A stretch of 64,000 nt of DNA from an uncultured Winogradskyella sp. (GTDB lineage: Bacteria > Bacteroidota > Bacteroidia > Flavobacteriales > Flavobacteriaceae), in assembly GCF_937958655.1 (NCBI RefSeq), contig NZ_CALGNH010000014.1:27268-91267 (forward strand), read 5' to 3'. The notes under the pieces were generated by a model, which worked only from the letters and a program-made list of their open reading frames with translations, made no database searches and was not told the origin of the DNA. The translations under genes and the position numbers were made by a program. Positions 16,538 to 24,253 of this stretch are shown piece after piece. Every line of letters starts with the position of its first letter. Position 1 is the stretch's first letter.

Positions 16538-17697
16538 ATGAAAACTATAATAAAATATACCATTGTAATAGTCGCTATTGCCATGTGTAATTTTGGTTTT
16601 TCGTCTACAAAAGAAGAAAAACCAATAGAACGCATCATAGAGGAACTCATAAGCGAAATCAAGTTGGCAAAGATAGAATACGATAAGCTGTATTACGGCC
16701 TCTATGCAGAACTCAACGCTACTAGCCATGCTATAAGCAAAGCAGTTTCAGATAAGGATAAGTTAGACCTGTTGGTGTCCAAACACCAATTAGAGGCGGA
16801 ATTGGAGCTGGTAAAAATGGATGAAGCGGCTGAGATTAGTAAAATCCGATATTTAAAAGGCTTACAGATTATTAAAATTTTATATGAAAAGACCTTGTCT
16901 TTGGATCACCATTTTGCCTCTGTGGCCACCTTTAATGAGATTAACAACTTAAGTAACCCTAATCAATATCCAGAGTTCATCAAGCTAAAGGAAAATTTAA
17001 GTGCTTCTGGTAACAAGAAAACAGGGTTTAGTTTGTCTTCCATATTGGGTGATAACATCTATACCTCAGTGGTACACTCTTTTGTGTCCTTGTTTAATAA
17101 TGAGGATAAGTCCAAGAAAGAAAAAGAGGAGAACCTGGAAGATGTAGAGTGTATTTTAGACTTTACCTTGCGTATGCATAACGACCTTAATACGATTTAT
17201 TTTGAGACCGCTTTTTTACAAAAAAGCAATGATAATATCATGGCAGAGTTGCAACAATTGTTCGTGGATTTTACAAAGCCCATAAAGTACAACACGGCTT
17301 TAAGCGACTGTCGTAATACTGATGATTGGGATAGGGTTAGGGAAAACCTTAATGGTTATTTAGACCAAATGGATAAAGCCTCAAGAGATGATGATATGCG
17401 CTACAAAGCGCATAAAATGCGTATCAATTTAGAGTTTCCCATAGACCGATTGTTGCAATTTATTACACAATACAACACCTTTAAAGACCAAGGATCCAAA
17501 TTTTACGAGAAGTTCGGTATTATGTTAAGCAGTTACGAAAATGAAAAACAATGTGCCACAAAATACCTTTAGAGTATGGTAAACTAAAGGAAAGTGTCAA
17601 TATCGCTATTGAAAAGTTTAATACAGCTTATAAACCTGTAGAGATTAATGGTAGTAAAATGAAGGAGATCCTTTACGGAATTAACGAGTACAATTAA
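16538..17697 (+). pseudogene. Exported helical protein gene with a 1-base frameshift near its 3' end
   Basis: The intact frame runs 16538-17572 (344 residues) after a signal peptide (ending NFGFSS). It is highly charged and helical, with segments such as IEELISEIKLAKIEYDKLY. At about 17559-17563 an A-run appears one base short: adding one A restores TKIPLEYGKLKES and an open frame of 46 more residues to a stop at 17695, giving 386 residues in all. This continuation has matching composition and no other plausible start, so a deletion in a homopolymer (mutation or sequencing error) is the simplest explanation; programmed frameshifting is less likely. No family recognised. Confidence 0.7.
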
Positions 17698-17709
17698 AAG
17701 GAAGAGAAG

Positions 17710-18105
17710 TTGAATTTAAACACCCTTATATCACCTGATTTAAAAACTTTAAATGTCACTGTACCAAAATTAGAAGGTACAGTGGCACTTAATTTGTTTT
17801 TGATTAAGTATGGTTTAGATTTTAATCGCTTACTTTTTTTTAAGGATATAAAAAGTTATATAGAATCTTATAACAATGGGATGATTGCGCTACCCAATGC
17901 ATATTTTTTTGATGAATACGGCAATGAGTTAGCGCTAAACCAAGAAGCAATGTTGAATGAAGATGATGCCTTTGCTTTTAAGTTGGCACGATTAATAGAA
18001 GATGCCAAGGCATATAATGTTAACATAGAATTTTACTTGCTTAATTGCGATATGTTAAGACATTGGGATTATAGTGAGTATAAAATGAAATCAGAAAAAA
18101 AATGA
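17710..18105 (+). CDS. Hypothetical cytosolic protein
   Basis: 131 residues. The frame is bounded upstream by a stop at 17695 and offers no ATG, so the TTG at 17710, preceded by the purine-rich AAGGAAGAGAAG, is the likely start. No signal peptide or membrane helix; the protein is acidic with the segment NAYFFDEYGNELALNQEAML. Not recognised. Its last codons overlap the next gene's start by 4 bases (ATGA), implying translational coupling to a small membrane protein. Confidence 0.55.
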   Translation: MNLNTLISPDLKTLNVTVPKLEGTVALNLFLIKYGLDFNRLLFFKDIKSYIESYNNGMIALPNAYFFDEYGNELALNQEAMLNEDDAFAFKLARLIEDAKAYNVNIEFYLLNCDMLRHWDYSEYKMKSEKK

Positions 18106-18284
18106 ATAATAAAGGAAGATTAATATTTGTGATTGTGGTTGTAATAGTCACTTTACTTTTAAAGCACGGATTTCATATTTCAGAAATCACAATCAAAGAT
18201 GTAGTGTTTACAATCCTTGGTGCTATTATAGCAGTTTTAATAATCGGTTTTTTGCAGCGAAACAAGAGCAAGCATCAAGCTTAA
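18102..18284 (+). CDS. Small two-helix membrane protein
   Basis: 60 residues: helix 1 LIFVIVVVIVTLLL, a short loop, helix 2 VVFTILGAIIAVLIIGFL, then basic RNKSKHQA. Its ATG overlaps the preceding stop. Same size and plan as other small membrane proteins in this cluster; function unknown. Confidence 0.6.
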   Translation: MNNKGRLIFVIVVVIVTLLLKHGFHISEITIKDVVFTILGAIIAVLIIGFLQRNKSKHQA

Positions 18285-18313
18285 GAGTGTAAGCATAATT
18301 GAAAAATATAAAA

Positions 18314-18547
18314 ATGAAAAAATCTTTAAATTTAATCCCGTTTATTTTAATAGCATTATTCTATCTATTTGTTCGAGAAAACGAAGGTTTGTCATTTTTA
18401 GTCAAAATGGTTGTTCTAGCTGCAATAATTTTAGTGTCGTCCTATATGTTTTGGCAGAAGATGAAAAATCAAAGAATAGATAAAAATAGAATTGGATTAC
18501 TGCTGCTCTTTATTATAATTGCGGTTGGGAGTTATTGTATTCAATAA
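18314..18547 (+). CDS. Small three-helix membrane protein
   Basis: 77 residues from the ATG at 18314, preferred to an upstream TTG at 18299. Three hydrophobic segments (about 6-20, 28-48 and 60-75) separated by short charged loops (RENEG, KMKNQRIDKNR). Ends 40 bp before the convergent engB. Not recognised. Confidence 0.6.
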   Translation: MKKSLNLIPFILIALFYLFVRENEGLSFLVKMVVLAAIILVSSYMFWQKMKNQRIDKNRIGLLLLFIIIAVGSYCIQ

Positions 18548-18587
18548 ATTATATTGACTGAAAATTTGAGACAATGGAAATTAGAAA

Positions 18588-19202
18588 CTACTGCTTCCTT
18601 AACTGTTCAATTTCTTCATTAGTAGCTTCAATGAAATCTAATACATCATCTTGACCAATCTTCTTGCTAGAAGAGGTGATAAAATAAGGTGGTAACTCTT
18701 CCCATGTTTCTAATAATACCTTGCAATAGTCATTTACATGCTTATCTGTAGCGTTTGACTTTAACTTGTCAGCTTTAGTAAATATGATGCCAAACGGAAT
18801 GCCACTTTCACCTAAATACTTCATAAATTCTAAGTCAATAGGTTGAGGTTTGTGTCTTATGTCTACCAAAACAAATGCTGAAACTAATTGTTGACGCTGT
18901 TCAAAATAGTTGGTAATAAACTTTTGAAATTTCTTTTTAGAGGTTTTTGAAACGCGAGCATACCCATAGCCAGGTAAATCTACCAAAAACCAATTGTCAT
19001 TGATTATAAAATGATTAATCAACTGCGTTTTACCAGGTCTTCCAGAGGTTTTAGCAAGACTTTTACGATCGGTAAGCATATTGATAAGTGAAGACTTGCC
19101 AACATTACTTCTCCCAATAAAAGCATATTCTGGTATGGTATTCTTAGGGCATTTTGCCACTTCAGAATTACTCATTACAAATTCAGCAGACTTTATTTTC
19201 AT
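18588..19202 (-). CDS. engB: Ribosome-biogenesis GTPase EngB/YsxC (YihA)
   Basis: 204-residue TRAFAC-class GTPase needed for assembly of the large ribosomal subunit. G1 is GRSNVGKSS (about residues 30-38), G3 DLPGYGYARVS, G4 TKADKLK, and SSSKKIG stands in the G5 position. The ATG at 19202 (MKIKSAEFVMS) matches the usual family start; a frame beginning 30 bases upstream would add MRFPFSRELK. It lies downstream of an alpha/beta hydrolase on the same strand. Confidence 0.96.
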   Translation of the reverse strand: MKIKSAEFVMSNSEVAKCPKNTIPEYAFIGRSNVGKSSLINMLTDRKSLAKTSGRPGKTQLINHFIINDNWFLVDLPGYGYARVSKTSKKKFQKFITNYFEQRQQLVSAFVLVDIRHKPQPIDLEFMKYLGESGIPFGIIFTKADKLKSNATDKHVNDYCKVLLETWEELPPYFITSSSKKIGQDDVLDFIEATNEEIEQLRKQ

Positions 19203-19255
19203 CTTCAGTTCCCGTGAAAAAGGGAATCTCATTTTAATTAAACTTAAGTGTTATG

Positions 19256-19282
19256 CTTTGCGTCTTAGCGCCTTTGCGAGAC
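19256..19282. repeat. Short intergenic repeat with GCG(T/C)-TTTGCG triad
   Basis: The gap between the hydrolase and engB holds CTTTGCGTCTTAGCGCCTTT followed by GCGAGAC, an iterated GCG motif that resembles a short interspersed element I know from many Bacteroidota intergenic regions. Only one copy is seen in this window. Confidence 0.45.
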
Positions 19283-19291
19283 TTTTATATT

Positions 19292-20056
19292 CTAAAACCC
19301 TCTTTTTTCAAGCCAGCCATTCAAAATCTTATTAAATTCTTCAGGATGTTCCATCATAGCAGCATGGCCACATTTGTCTATCCAAAACAAATCAGAATCA
19401 GGTAGCAATTTATTAAATTCGTCTGCAACCTCAGGTGGTGTTACAGTATCATTTTTTCCCCAAATAATGCATGTTGGTGTTTGCATTTTGGGTAAGTCCT
19501 TGGACATGTTATGTCGTATGGCACTTTTAGCAATGGCTAGTGTTTTAATAAGTTTGTTTCTGTCGTTTACAGTTTCGTATACCTCGTCAACAATGGCTTT
19601 GGTTGCTACAGCTGGGTCATAAAACACGTCTTGTGCTTTTTTCTTTATCACCTCATAATCACTACGTTTAGTGTAGCCACCACCCATAGCGCTTTCGTAG
19701 AGGCCAGAGCTTCCGGTAATAACTAATCCTTTTACTTTTTCTGGGTAGAGTTTTGTGTGGTATAAACCGATATGGCCTCCTAGAGAATTACCTAAAAGTA
19801 TAACCTCGTTAAAACCTTTATAGTCTATAAAATCTCGAAGATAATTCGCAAAATTTTTAACATTGGTTTTTAAAAGTGACATGGAATAAATAGGTAATTC
19901 AGGAATCACAACTTTATAGCCGTTAGAACCGAAAAAATCGGTTACTGCTTCAAAATTACTTAATCCACCCATTAAACCATGAAGCACAATTATTGGTGTA
20001 CCTTCACCTACTTCAATATACCTATAATCCTTTTCTTTTTTTAAAAGGTGTGCCAT
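19292..20056 (-). CDS. Alpha/beta-fold hydrolase
   Basis: 254-residue hydrolase with the complete fold signature: oxyanion region IVLHGLMGG near residue 25, nucleophile elbow GNSLGGH (Ser near residue 92), acid in WGKNDTVTP (near 200) and catalytic histidine in CGHAAMMEHPEEF (near 230). Family members include esterases, C-C hydrolases and lactonases; the substrate cannot be told. Located next to engB and divergent from the mraZ-headed dcw operon, a placement common in flavobacteria. Confidence 0.9.
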   Translation of the reverse strand: MAHLLKKEKDYRYIEVGEGTPIIVLHGLMGGLSNFEAVTDFFGSNGYKVVIPELPIYSMSLLKTNVKNFANYLRDFIDYKGFNEVILLGNSLGGHIGLYHTKLYPEKVKGLVITGSSGLYESAMGGGYTKRSDYEVIKKKAQDVFYDPAVATKAIVDEVYETVNDRNKLIKTLAIAKSAIRHNMSKDLPKMQTPTCIIWGKNDTVTPPEVADEFNKLLPDSDLFWIDKCGHAAMMEHPEEFNKILNGWLEKRGF

Positions 20057-20084
20057 CTATAACGTTAGTGGTTTGTGTTAAAAA

Positions 20085-20092
20085 CAAAAGTA
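20085..20092 (-). promoter_or_regulatory. TAnnTTTG -7 element for the hydrolase gene
   Basis: TACTTTTG on the minus strand, 29 bases before the start codon. The expected -33 TTTG is not evident, so this is a moderate call. Confidence 0.45.
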
Positions 20093-20322
20093 CATGATTT
20101 TTTTCATTTATAATTTTTTAAAATAAATGAAATAAAAACATGAACTAGCCTAGTGGTTACTGAGGTAAAATTAAATTTTGTAGACTTTATAGCAAAATTT
20201 ATTTGTTATGGAAGACATATAGTTAAATCCTTTAGAATATAAATAAATCACTCAGTTTTCAATTTTTTTTTAAGATTTCTTTTTAGTACGCTGCTGTTAA
20301 TATCTACCACGCCACTCATATG

Positions 20323-20352
20323 GCTTTAATAAGCCTCTTTGTGAGGTTTTTT
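20323..20352 (+). terminator. Overlapping hairpins with T-tract upstream of mraZ
   Basis: GGCTT-TAAT-AAGCC (from 20323) overlaps AAGCCTC-TTTGT-GAGGTTT (20331-20349), which leads into T residues. The two stems share AAGCC and cannot form together. The only plus-strand gene nearby is mraZ downstream, so this is either the end of an unseen small transcript from 20100-20320 or a leader attenuator. The rest of the 20093-20392 gap shows nothing further. Confidence 0.4.
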
Positions 20353-20392
20353 AGGTGAGAAAAACTAAACTATTTAAAACTTATCAACAAAA

Positions 20393-20417
20393 GTGGGAGT
20401 AAGTGGTAATATGTGGT
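20393..20417 (+). promoter_or_regulatory. MraZ operator: three GTGG(G/T) boxes at 10-bp spacing
   Basis: GTGGG at 20393, GTGGT at 20403 and GTGGT at 20413 are separated by exactly five bases each. In studied bacteria MraZ binds three or four TGGGN/GTG repeats with 10-bp periodicity just upstream of its own gene and represses the dcw operon. Here they lie directly upstream of the -7 element at 20429. Confidence 0.85.
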
Positions 20418-20428
20418 ATTTTTTTCAA

Positions 20429-20436
20429 TATATTTG
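20429..20436 (+). promoter_or_regulatory. -7 promoter element of the dcw operon
   Basis: TATATTTG matches TAnnTTTG and lies 32 bases before the mraZ start codon, with the MraZ boxes over the -33 region. A transcript start near 20441 rules out the longer mraZ frame that begins at 20403. Confidence 0.65.
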
Positions 20437-20468
20437 AATCTAAATCGTTTAAATCGTTAGTTAAAAGG

Positions 20469-20936
20469 TTGAATTCATTTATAGGAACATACGAGTGTAG
20501 AGCAGATGCTAAAGGAAGATTAATGATTCCGGCTGCTTTAAAGAAGCAACTCTCCGCAGCTTTGCAAGATGGCTTTGTGCTAAAGCGTGCAGTGTTTCAG
20601 CCGTGTTTAGAACTCTATCCTATGGCAGAATGGAATACACTTATGGCTAAGGTTAATAAACTCAATCGCTTTAAGAAAAAGAACAATGATTTTATAAGAC
20701 GATTCACAGCAGGTGTTAAAGTTGTAGAGGTTGATAGTGCAGGTCGCTTATTAATTCCAAAGGATTTAATTGGGTTTTCAGGCATTGTAAAGGAAGTGGT
20801 CTTAGCGTCTGCGGTTACTATTATTGAAATTTGGGATAAGGCTAAGTATGAGCAAGCCATAGATGATGCCGCTTCTGATTTTGCAGACTTAGCGGAAGAG
20901 GTAATGGGACAAGATGATGACGATGGACTATCATAA
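20469..20936 (+). CDS. mraZ: Transcriptional regulator MraZ
   Basis: 155-residue two-lobed AbrB/SpoVT-like DNA-binding protein that autorepresses the dcw operon. Both DxxGR motifs are present: ADAKGRLMIP near residue 13 and VDSAGRLLIP near residue 91. The start is the TTG at 20469 (MNSFIGTYECRAD), preceded by AAAAGG; the frame upstream overlaps the operator and promoter and has no family support. It overlaps the rsmH start by 14 bases and is the first gene of the cluster. Confidence 0.95.
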   Translation: MNSFIGTYECRADAKGRLMIPAALKKQLSAALQDGFVLKRAVFQPCLELYPMAEWNTLMAKVNKLNRFKKKNNDFIRRFTAGVKVVEVDSAGRLLIPKDLIGFSGIVKEVVLASAVTIIEIWDKAKYEQAIDDAASDFADLAEEVMGQDDDDGLS

Positions 20937-21819
20937 TGCAGTTTTACTTAAAGAAACGGTAGAAGGTTTAAATATAAAACCAGATGGTGTGTATGTGGAT
21001 GTCACTTTTGGTGGAGGGGGTCACAGTAAGGCCATTCTATCTAAACTTGGTGCGGACGGAAAATTATTTGCTTTTGACCAAGATAAAGATGCATTAGCAA
21101 ACACAATTGAAGACGATAGGTTTGTTCTCATTAATGAGAATTTTAGGTATATAAAAAGGTTCTTAAGATTTTATGGAGTAAAAGCGGTTGATGGTGTGTT
21201 GGCAGATTTTGGAGTGTCTTCTCACCAATTTGATGTTGCTGAGCGCGGGTTTTCTACACGGTTTGAGGCACGATTAGATATGCGGATGAATCAAGACAAC
21301 AAGTTGTCGGCTTACGAGGTTATTAATGATTATGAGGAGGAGCAACTGCGGACAGTTTTATTGCAATATGGTGAGTTAAGGCAAGCACCGGCTATGGCAA
21401 GAGTTATTGTTTCTGAACGTAAAATTGCACCAATTGAAACCAGCGAACAGTTAAAGATTGTACTTAATAAATTTCTAAATCATAGAAAAGAAAACAAGGT
21501 ATTGGCGCAAATTTATCAAGCTATAAGGATAGAGGTAAACCAAGAGATTGAAGTGCTAAAAGAATTACTGTTGCAAATGCCCGAAATACTAAAACCAAAA
21601 GGAAGGTTAAGTTTTATATCCTACCACTCTTTAGAAGATAGGTTGGTAAAACGTTTTATTAGAAATGGTTTGTTTGAGGGTGAGCCAGAGCGCGACGTCT
21701 TTGGAAATTTTGAAGTACCGTTAAAGAAAGTAGGTGGTCTTGTAGTGCCATCCAAAGAAGAGATAAAATTGAATAATAGAGCACGGAGTGCAAAGCTTCG
21801 TATTGCTGAGAAGATATAA
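20923..21819 (+). CDS. rsmH: 16S rRNA (cytosine(1402)-N4)-methyltransferase
   Basis: About 298-residue SAM-dependent methyltransferase (MraW) that modifies C1402 in the 16S rRNA decoding centre. SAM-binding DVTFGGGGHSKAIL at residues 25-38, DFGVSSHQFD and the SYHSLEDRLVK motif near residue 230 are typical. Several ATG codons (20914, 20917, 20923) are possible starts; the last gives MDYHNAVLLKETV, matching family N-termini. It overlaps mraZ, so the two are translationally linked. Confidence 0.96.
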   Translation: MDYHNAVLLKETVEGLNIKPDGVYVDVTFGGGGHSKAILSKLGADGKLFAFDQDKDALANTIEDDRFVLINENFRYIKRFLRFYGVKAVDGVLADFGVSSHQFDVAERGFSTRFEARLDMRMNQDNKLSAYEVINDYEEEQLRTVLLQYGELRQAPAMARVIVSERKIAPIETSEQLKIVLNKFLNHRKENKVLAQIYQAIRIEVNQEIEVLKELLLQMPEILKPKGRLSFISYHSLEDRLVKRFIRNGLFEGEPERDVFGNFEVPLKKVGGLVVPSKEEIKLNNRARSAKLRIAEKI

Positions 21820-21826
21820 ACGGTAC

Positions 21827-21909
21827 TGTCATGCTGAGCGCAGTCGAAGCATCTAAGTTTTTAGAATTAAGTAAAATAAATTAAATGAGATTCCTGCCTA
21901 CGCAGGAAG
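21827..21909. repeat. Composite intergenic repeat between rsmH and ftsL
   Basis: TGTCATGCTGAGCGCAGTCG at 21827 begins an element I recognise as a widespread Bacteroidota interspersed sequence (TGTCAT-CTGAGCG-AGTCGAAG). The right end, at 21891-21908, is a 7-bp hairpin TTCCTGC-CTAC-GCAGGAA. It lies within the dcw transcript just before the ftsL start. Confidence 0.7.
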
Positions 21910-21913
21910 TAGC

Positions 21914-22237
21914 ATGAAAAAAAACATCTACAGCATATTACGTGGAAAGTTCCTAATCAGTGATGATTCGTTTAAAAACTGGCGCATCATCATTTTTATT
22001 TCATTTCTGGCAATAGTAATGATAGCGAGTTCGCATAGTGCGGATAAGAAAGTGCATCAGATTGCAAAATTAACCAATGAGGTAAAAGAGTTGCGTTCGG
22101 CATTTGTAGATGGGCGTTCAAAATTAATGCAGCTCAAAAAAGAATCCTATATGGAAGTGGTAATGAAAGAAAAAAACATCAGCATTTCATTAAATCCACC
22201 AACAAAAATTAGAGTTAAATCATCCAAAGAAGATTAA
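21914..22237 (+). CDS. ftsL: FtsL-like cell-division protein
   Basis: 107-residue bitopic membrane protein in the ftsL position. A cytoplasmic N-terminus of about 25 residues, one transmembrane helix (WRIIIFISFLAIVMIASS), then a periplasmic heptad-rich segment (VHQIAKLTNEVKELRSAFVD) expected to form a coiled coil with an FtsB-like partner. Sequence identity in this family is low; the call relies on position, length and topology. In Bacteroidota it scaffolds the divisome core FtsQ-FtsW-FtsI. Confidence 0.88.
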   Translation: MKKNIYSILRGKFLISDDSFKNWRIIIFISFLAIVMIASSHSADKKVHQIAKLTNEVKELRSAFVDGRSKLMQLKKESYMEVVMKEKNISISLNPPTKIRVKSSKED

Positions 22238-22240
22238 ACT

Positions 22241-24253
22241 GTGGCAATAACAGAAACCAACATATTAAACAGATTGTACTTTGTAGCAGGCTGCATGTTT
22301 GTGTTTGCGCTTGCTGTAGTTTTTAAGTTATGTAGCATACAATTTATAGAAGGTGATCTCTATAGAGAACTTGCAGAAAAACGTACCGTAAAACATTTTG
22401 ATATTGAGCCAAATCGTGGTAATGTTTACTCTGTAGATGGGAGTTTGCTAGCAACGTCTATTCCTAAGTACGATATTAGAATAGATGCCATCCAAGCCAA
22501 GCAAACTGTTTTTGATGACTATTTGCCGGCTTTAGCAGATTCACTTTCGGCCTATAAAGGTAAATCAGCGTCTTATTATAAAGATATACTTAGAAAAGCA
22601 CGCGCTAAGAAGAATCGATATTTTCTTTTGGCTAGGAATATTAGCTATTCAGAGTATTTAAGAATGCGCAATTTTCCGCTCTTAAATAAAGGTGCTATTG
22701 GTGGAGGCTTAATTGTAGAACAAACAACCAGGCGAGAGCATCCAATGGGAGAAATTGCAGCACGGTCAATAGGTTACGAGCGTATCGATGAAAATAATTA
22801 TGCAACTCGTGTAGGCATAGATGGTGCCTTTGGTGAAAAGTACCTTCAAGGTAAAAAAGGGAAGCGCCTGAAACAAAAAATAGGAAATGGGCAATGGAAA
22901 CCCATAGCAGATTTTGACCAAGTTGAGCCTAAAGATGGCTATGATGTCTATACGACTATAGATGTCAATGTTCAGGATATTGCACATCATTCACTTTTAG
23001 GGCAGTTAGAAAAGTACGAAGCCGAGCATGGTTGTGTAGTGGTTATGGATGTAAAAACTGGTGAGATAAGGGCAATTTCAAATTTGGCAAAAACCTCTAA
23101 AGGTACCTATTACGAAAAGTTGAATTATGCTGTTGGTGAAAGTCATGAGCCTGGTTCAACCTTTAAAACCATTGCCATGATGGCTGCTCTAGAGGATAAG
23201 GTGATTGACACCTCTACGGTGATTGATACCAAAAACGGAAGGAAAATGTTTTATGGTAGACCAATTAACGATTCTGGTAAAGGGCATGGCAAAATATCTG
23301 CCGCCAAAGCCTTGGAAGTGTCTTCAAACATTGGGTTAGCTACTATTGTAAATGACCATTACTCTAAGAAACCAGAAAAGTTTTTAGACCGATTGAGCAA
23401 ATGGAAATTAGACCAACCACTAGGTGTTTCCATTATAGGAGAAGGCCAGCCAGATATCCCAAGACCAGGTGCCGAAAACTGGAGTAGAAATGCTTTGCCG
23501 TCCATGGCCTATGGCTATAATTTAACAATGACACCACTACAAACATTAGCATTTTATAATGCTATTGCAAATGATGGTGAGTTGATTAAACCACGTTTTA
23601 TAAGGGCTGTAAAATCGTTTGATAAAAATATTGAAACCTTTAAAAAAGAGGTTTTAGTGGATAAATTATGCTCAGACAAGACCTTAAATGAAATAAAGGA
23701 TATACTTAAAAATATTGTAATTCGTGGTACAGGAAGTCGTATGTATTCTGAGACCTTTTCCATGGCAGGTAAAACAGGTACTGCACGCACAGATTATGCC
23801 AATTATGAAGAATGGAAAAAGGATAAAAAGTACATCTCGTCTTTTGCAGGATATTTTCCAGCGGACAATCCAAAATATTCGTGTATTGTGGTTATTCATA
23901 AGCCAAGTACTCAGGTTGGATATTATGGTGCGGACGTTTCAGGCCCTGTCTTTAAGCGTATTGCTCAAAAAATCTACACAGACACACCGCTTATAGATGA
24001 GGTTAACAAATTAGACTTTGATAATATTCTCGTGGAGCAAGATTTTGAAAACTATTTCACTAATGCTAATAATTATAAAGCGTTGATGCCAAGTGTGGTT
24101 GGTATGCCTGCGATGGATGCTATTGCGTTGCTAGAGAATCTTCAGGTTAAAGTAAAAGTAAAGTTAAATGGTAGTGGAATTATTAAAACCCAATCCATAA
24201 TAAAACATCAAAAATTAAAGCCTAACCAAACAATAATCTTAGACGCATCATGA
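22241..24253 (+). CDS. ftsI: Septal peptidoglycan transpeptidase (PBP3-type) with PASTA domain
   Basis: 670-residue class B penicillin-binding protein crosslinking septal peptidoglycan. One N-terminal helix (about 12-32), the dimerisation domain starting EPNRGNVYSVDGSLLA, then the transpeptidase domain with Ser306 in STFK, SSN at 361-363 and KTG at 511-513. A single PASTA domain occupies the C-terminal 60 residues (MPSVVGMPAMDAIALLE), usual in flavobacterial FtsI. Start is GTG 22241, three bases after ftsL. It overlaps murE by 4 bases. Confidence 0.96.
   Translation: MAITETNILNRLYFVAGCMFVFALAVVFKLCSIQFIEGDLYRELAEKRTVKHFDIEPNRGNVYSVDGSLLATSIPKYDIRIDAIQAKQTVFDDYLPALADSLSAYKGKSASYYKDILRKARAKKNRYFLLARNISYSEYLRMRNFPLLNKGAIGGGLIVEQTTRREHPMGEIAARSIGYERIDENNYATRVGIDGAFGEKYLQGKKGKRLKQKIGNGQWKPIADFDQVEPKDGYDVYTTIDVNVQDIAHHSLLGQLEKYEAEHGCVVVMDVKTGEIRAISNLAKTSKGTYYEKLNYAVGESHEPGSTFKTIAMMAALEDKVIDTSTVIDTKNGRKMFYGRPINDSGKGHGKISAAKALEVSSNIGLATIVNDHYSKKPEKFLDRLSKWKLDQPLGVSIIGEGQPDIPRPGAENWSRNALPSMAYGYNLTMTPLQTLAFYNAIANDGELIKPRFIRAVKSFDKNIETFKKEVLVDKLCSDKTLNEIKDILKNIVIRGTGSRMYSETFSMAGKTGTARTDYANYEEWKKDKKYISSFAGYFPADNPKYSCIVVIHKPSTQVGYYGADVSGPVFKRIAQKIYTDTPLIDEVNKLDFDNILVEQDFENYFTNANNYKALMPSVVGMPAMDAIALLENLQVKVKVKLNGSGIIKTQSIIKHQKLKPNQTIILDAS

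Noticed and set aside
20403..20468. Longer mraZ frame beginning at GTG 20403
   Set aside because: It overlaps the MraZ boxes and the TATATTTG promoter element and adds residues absent from MraZ proteins.
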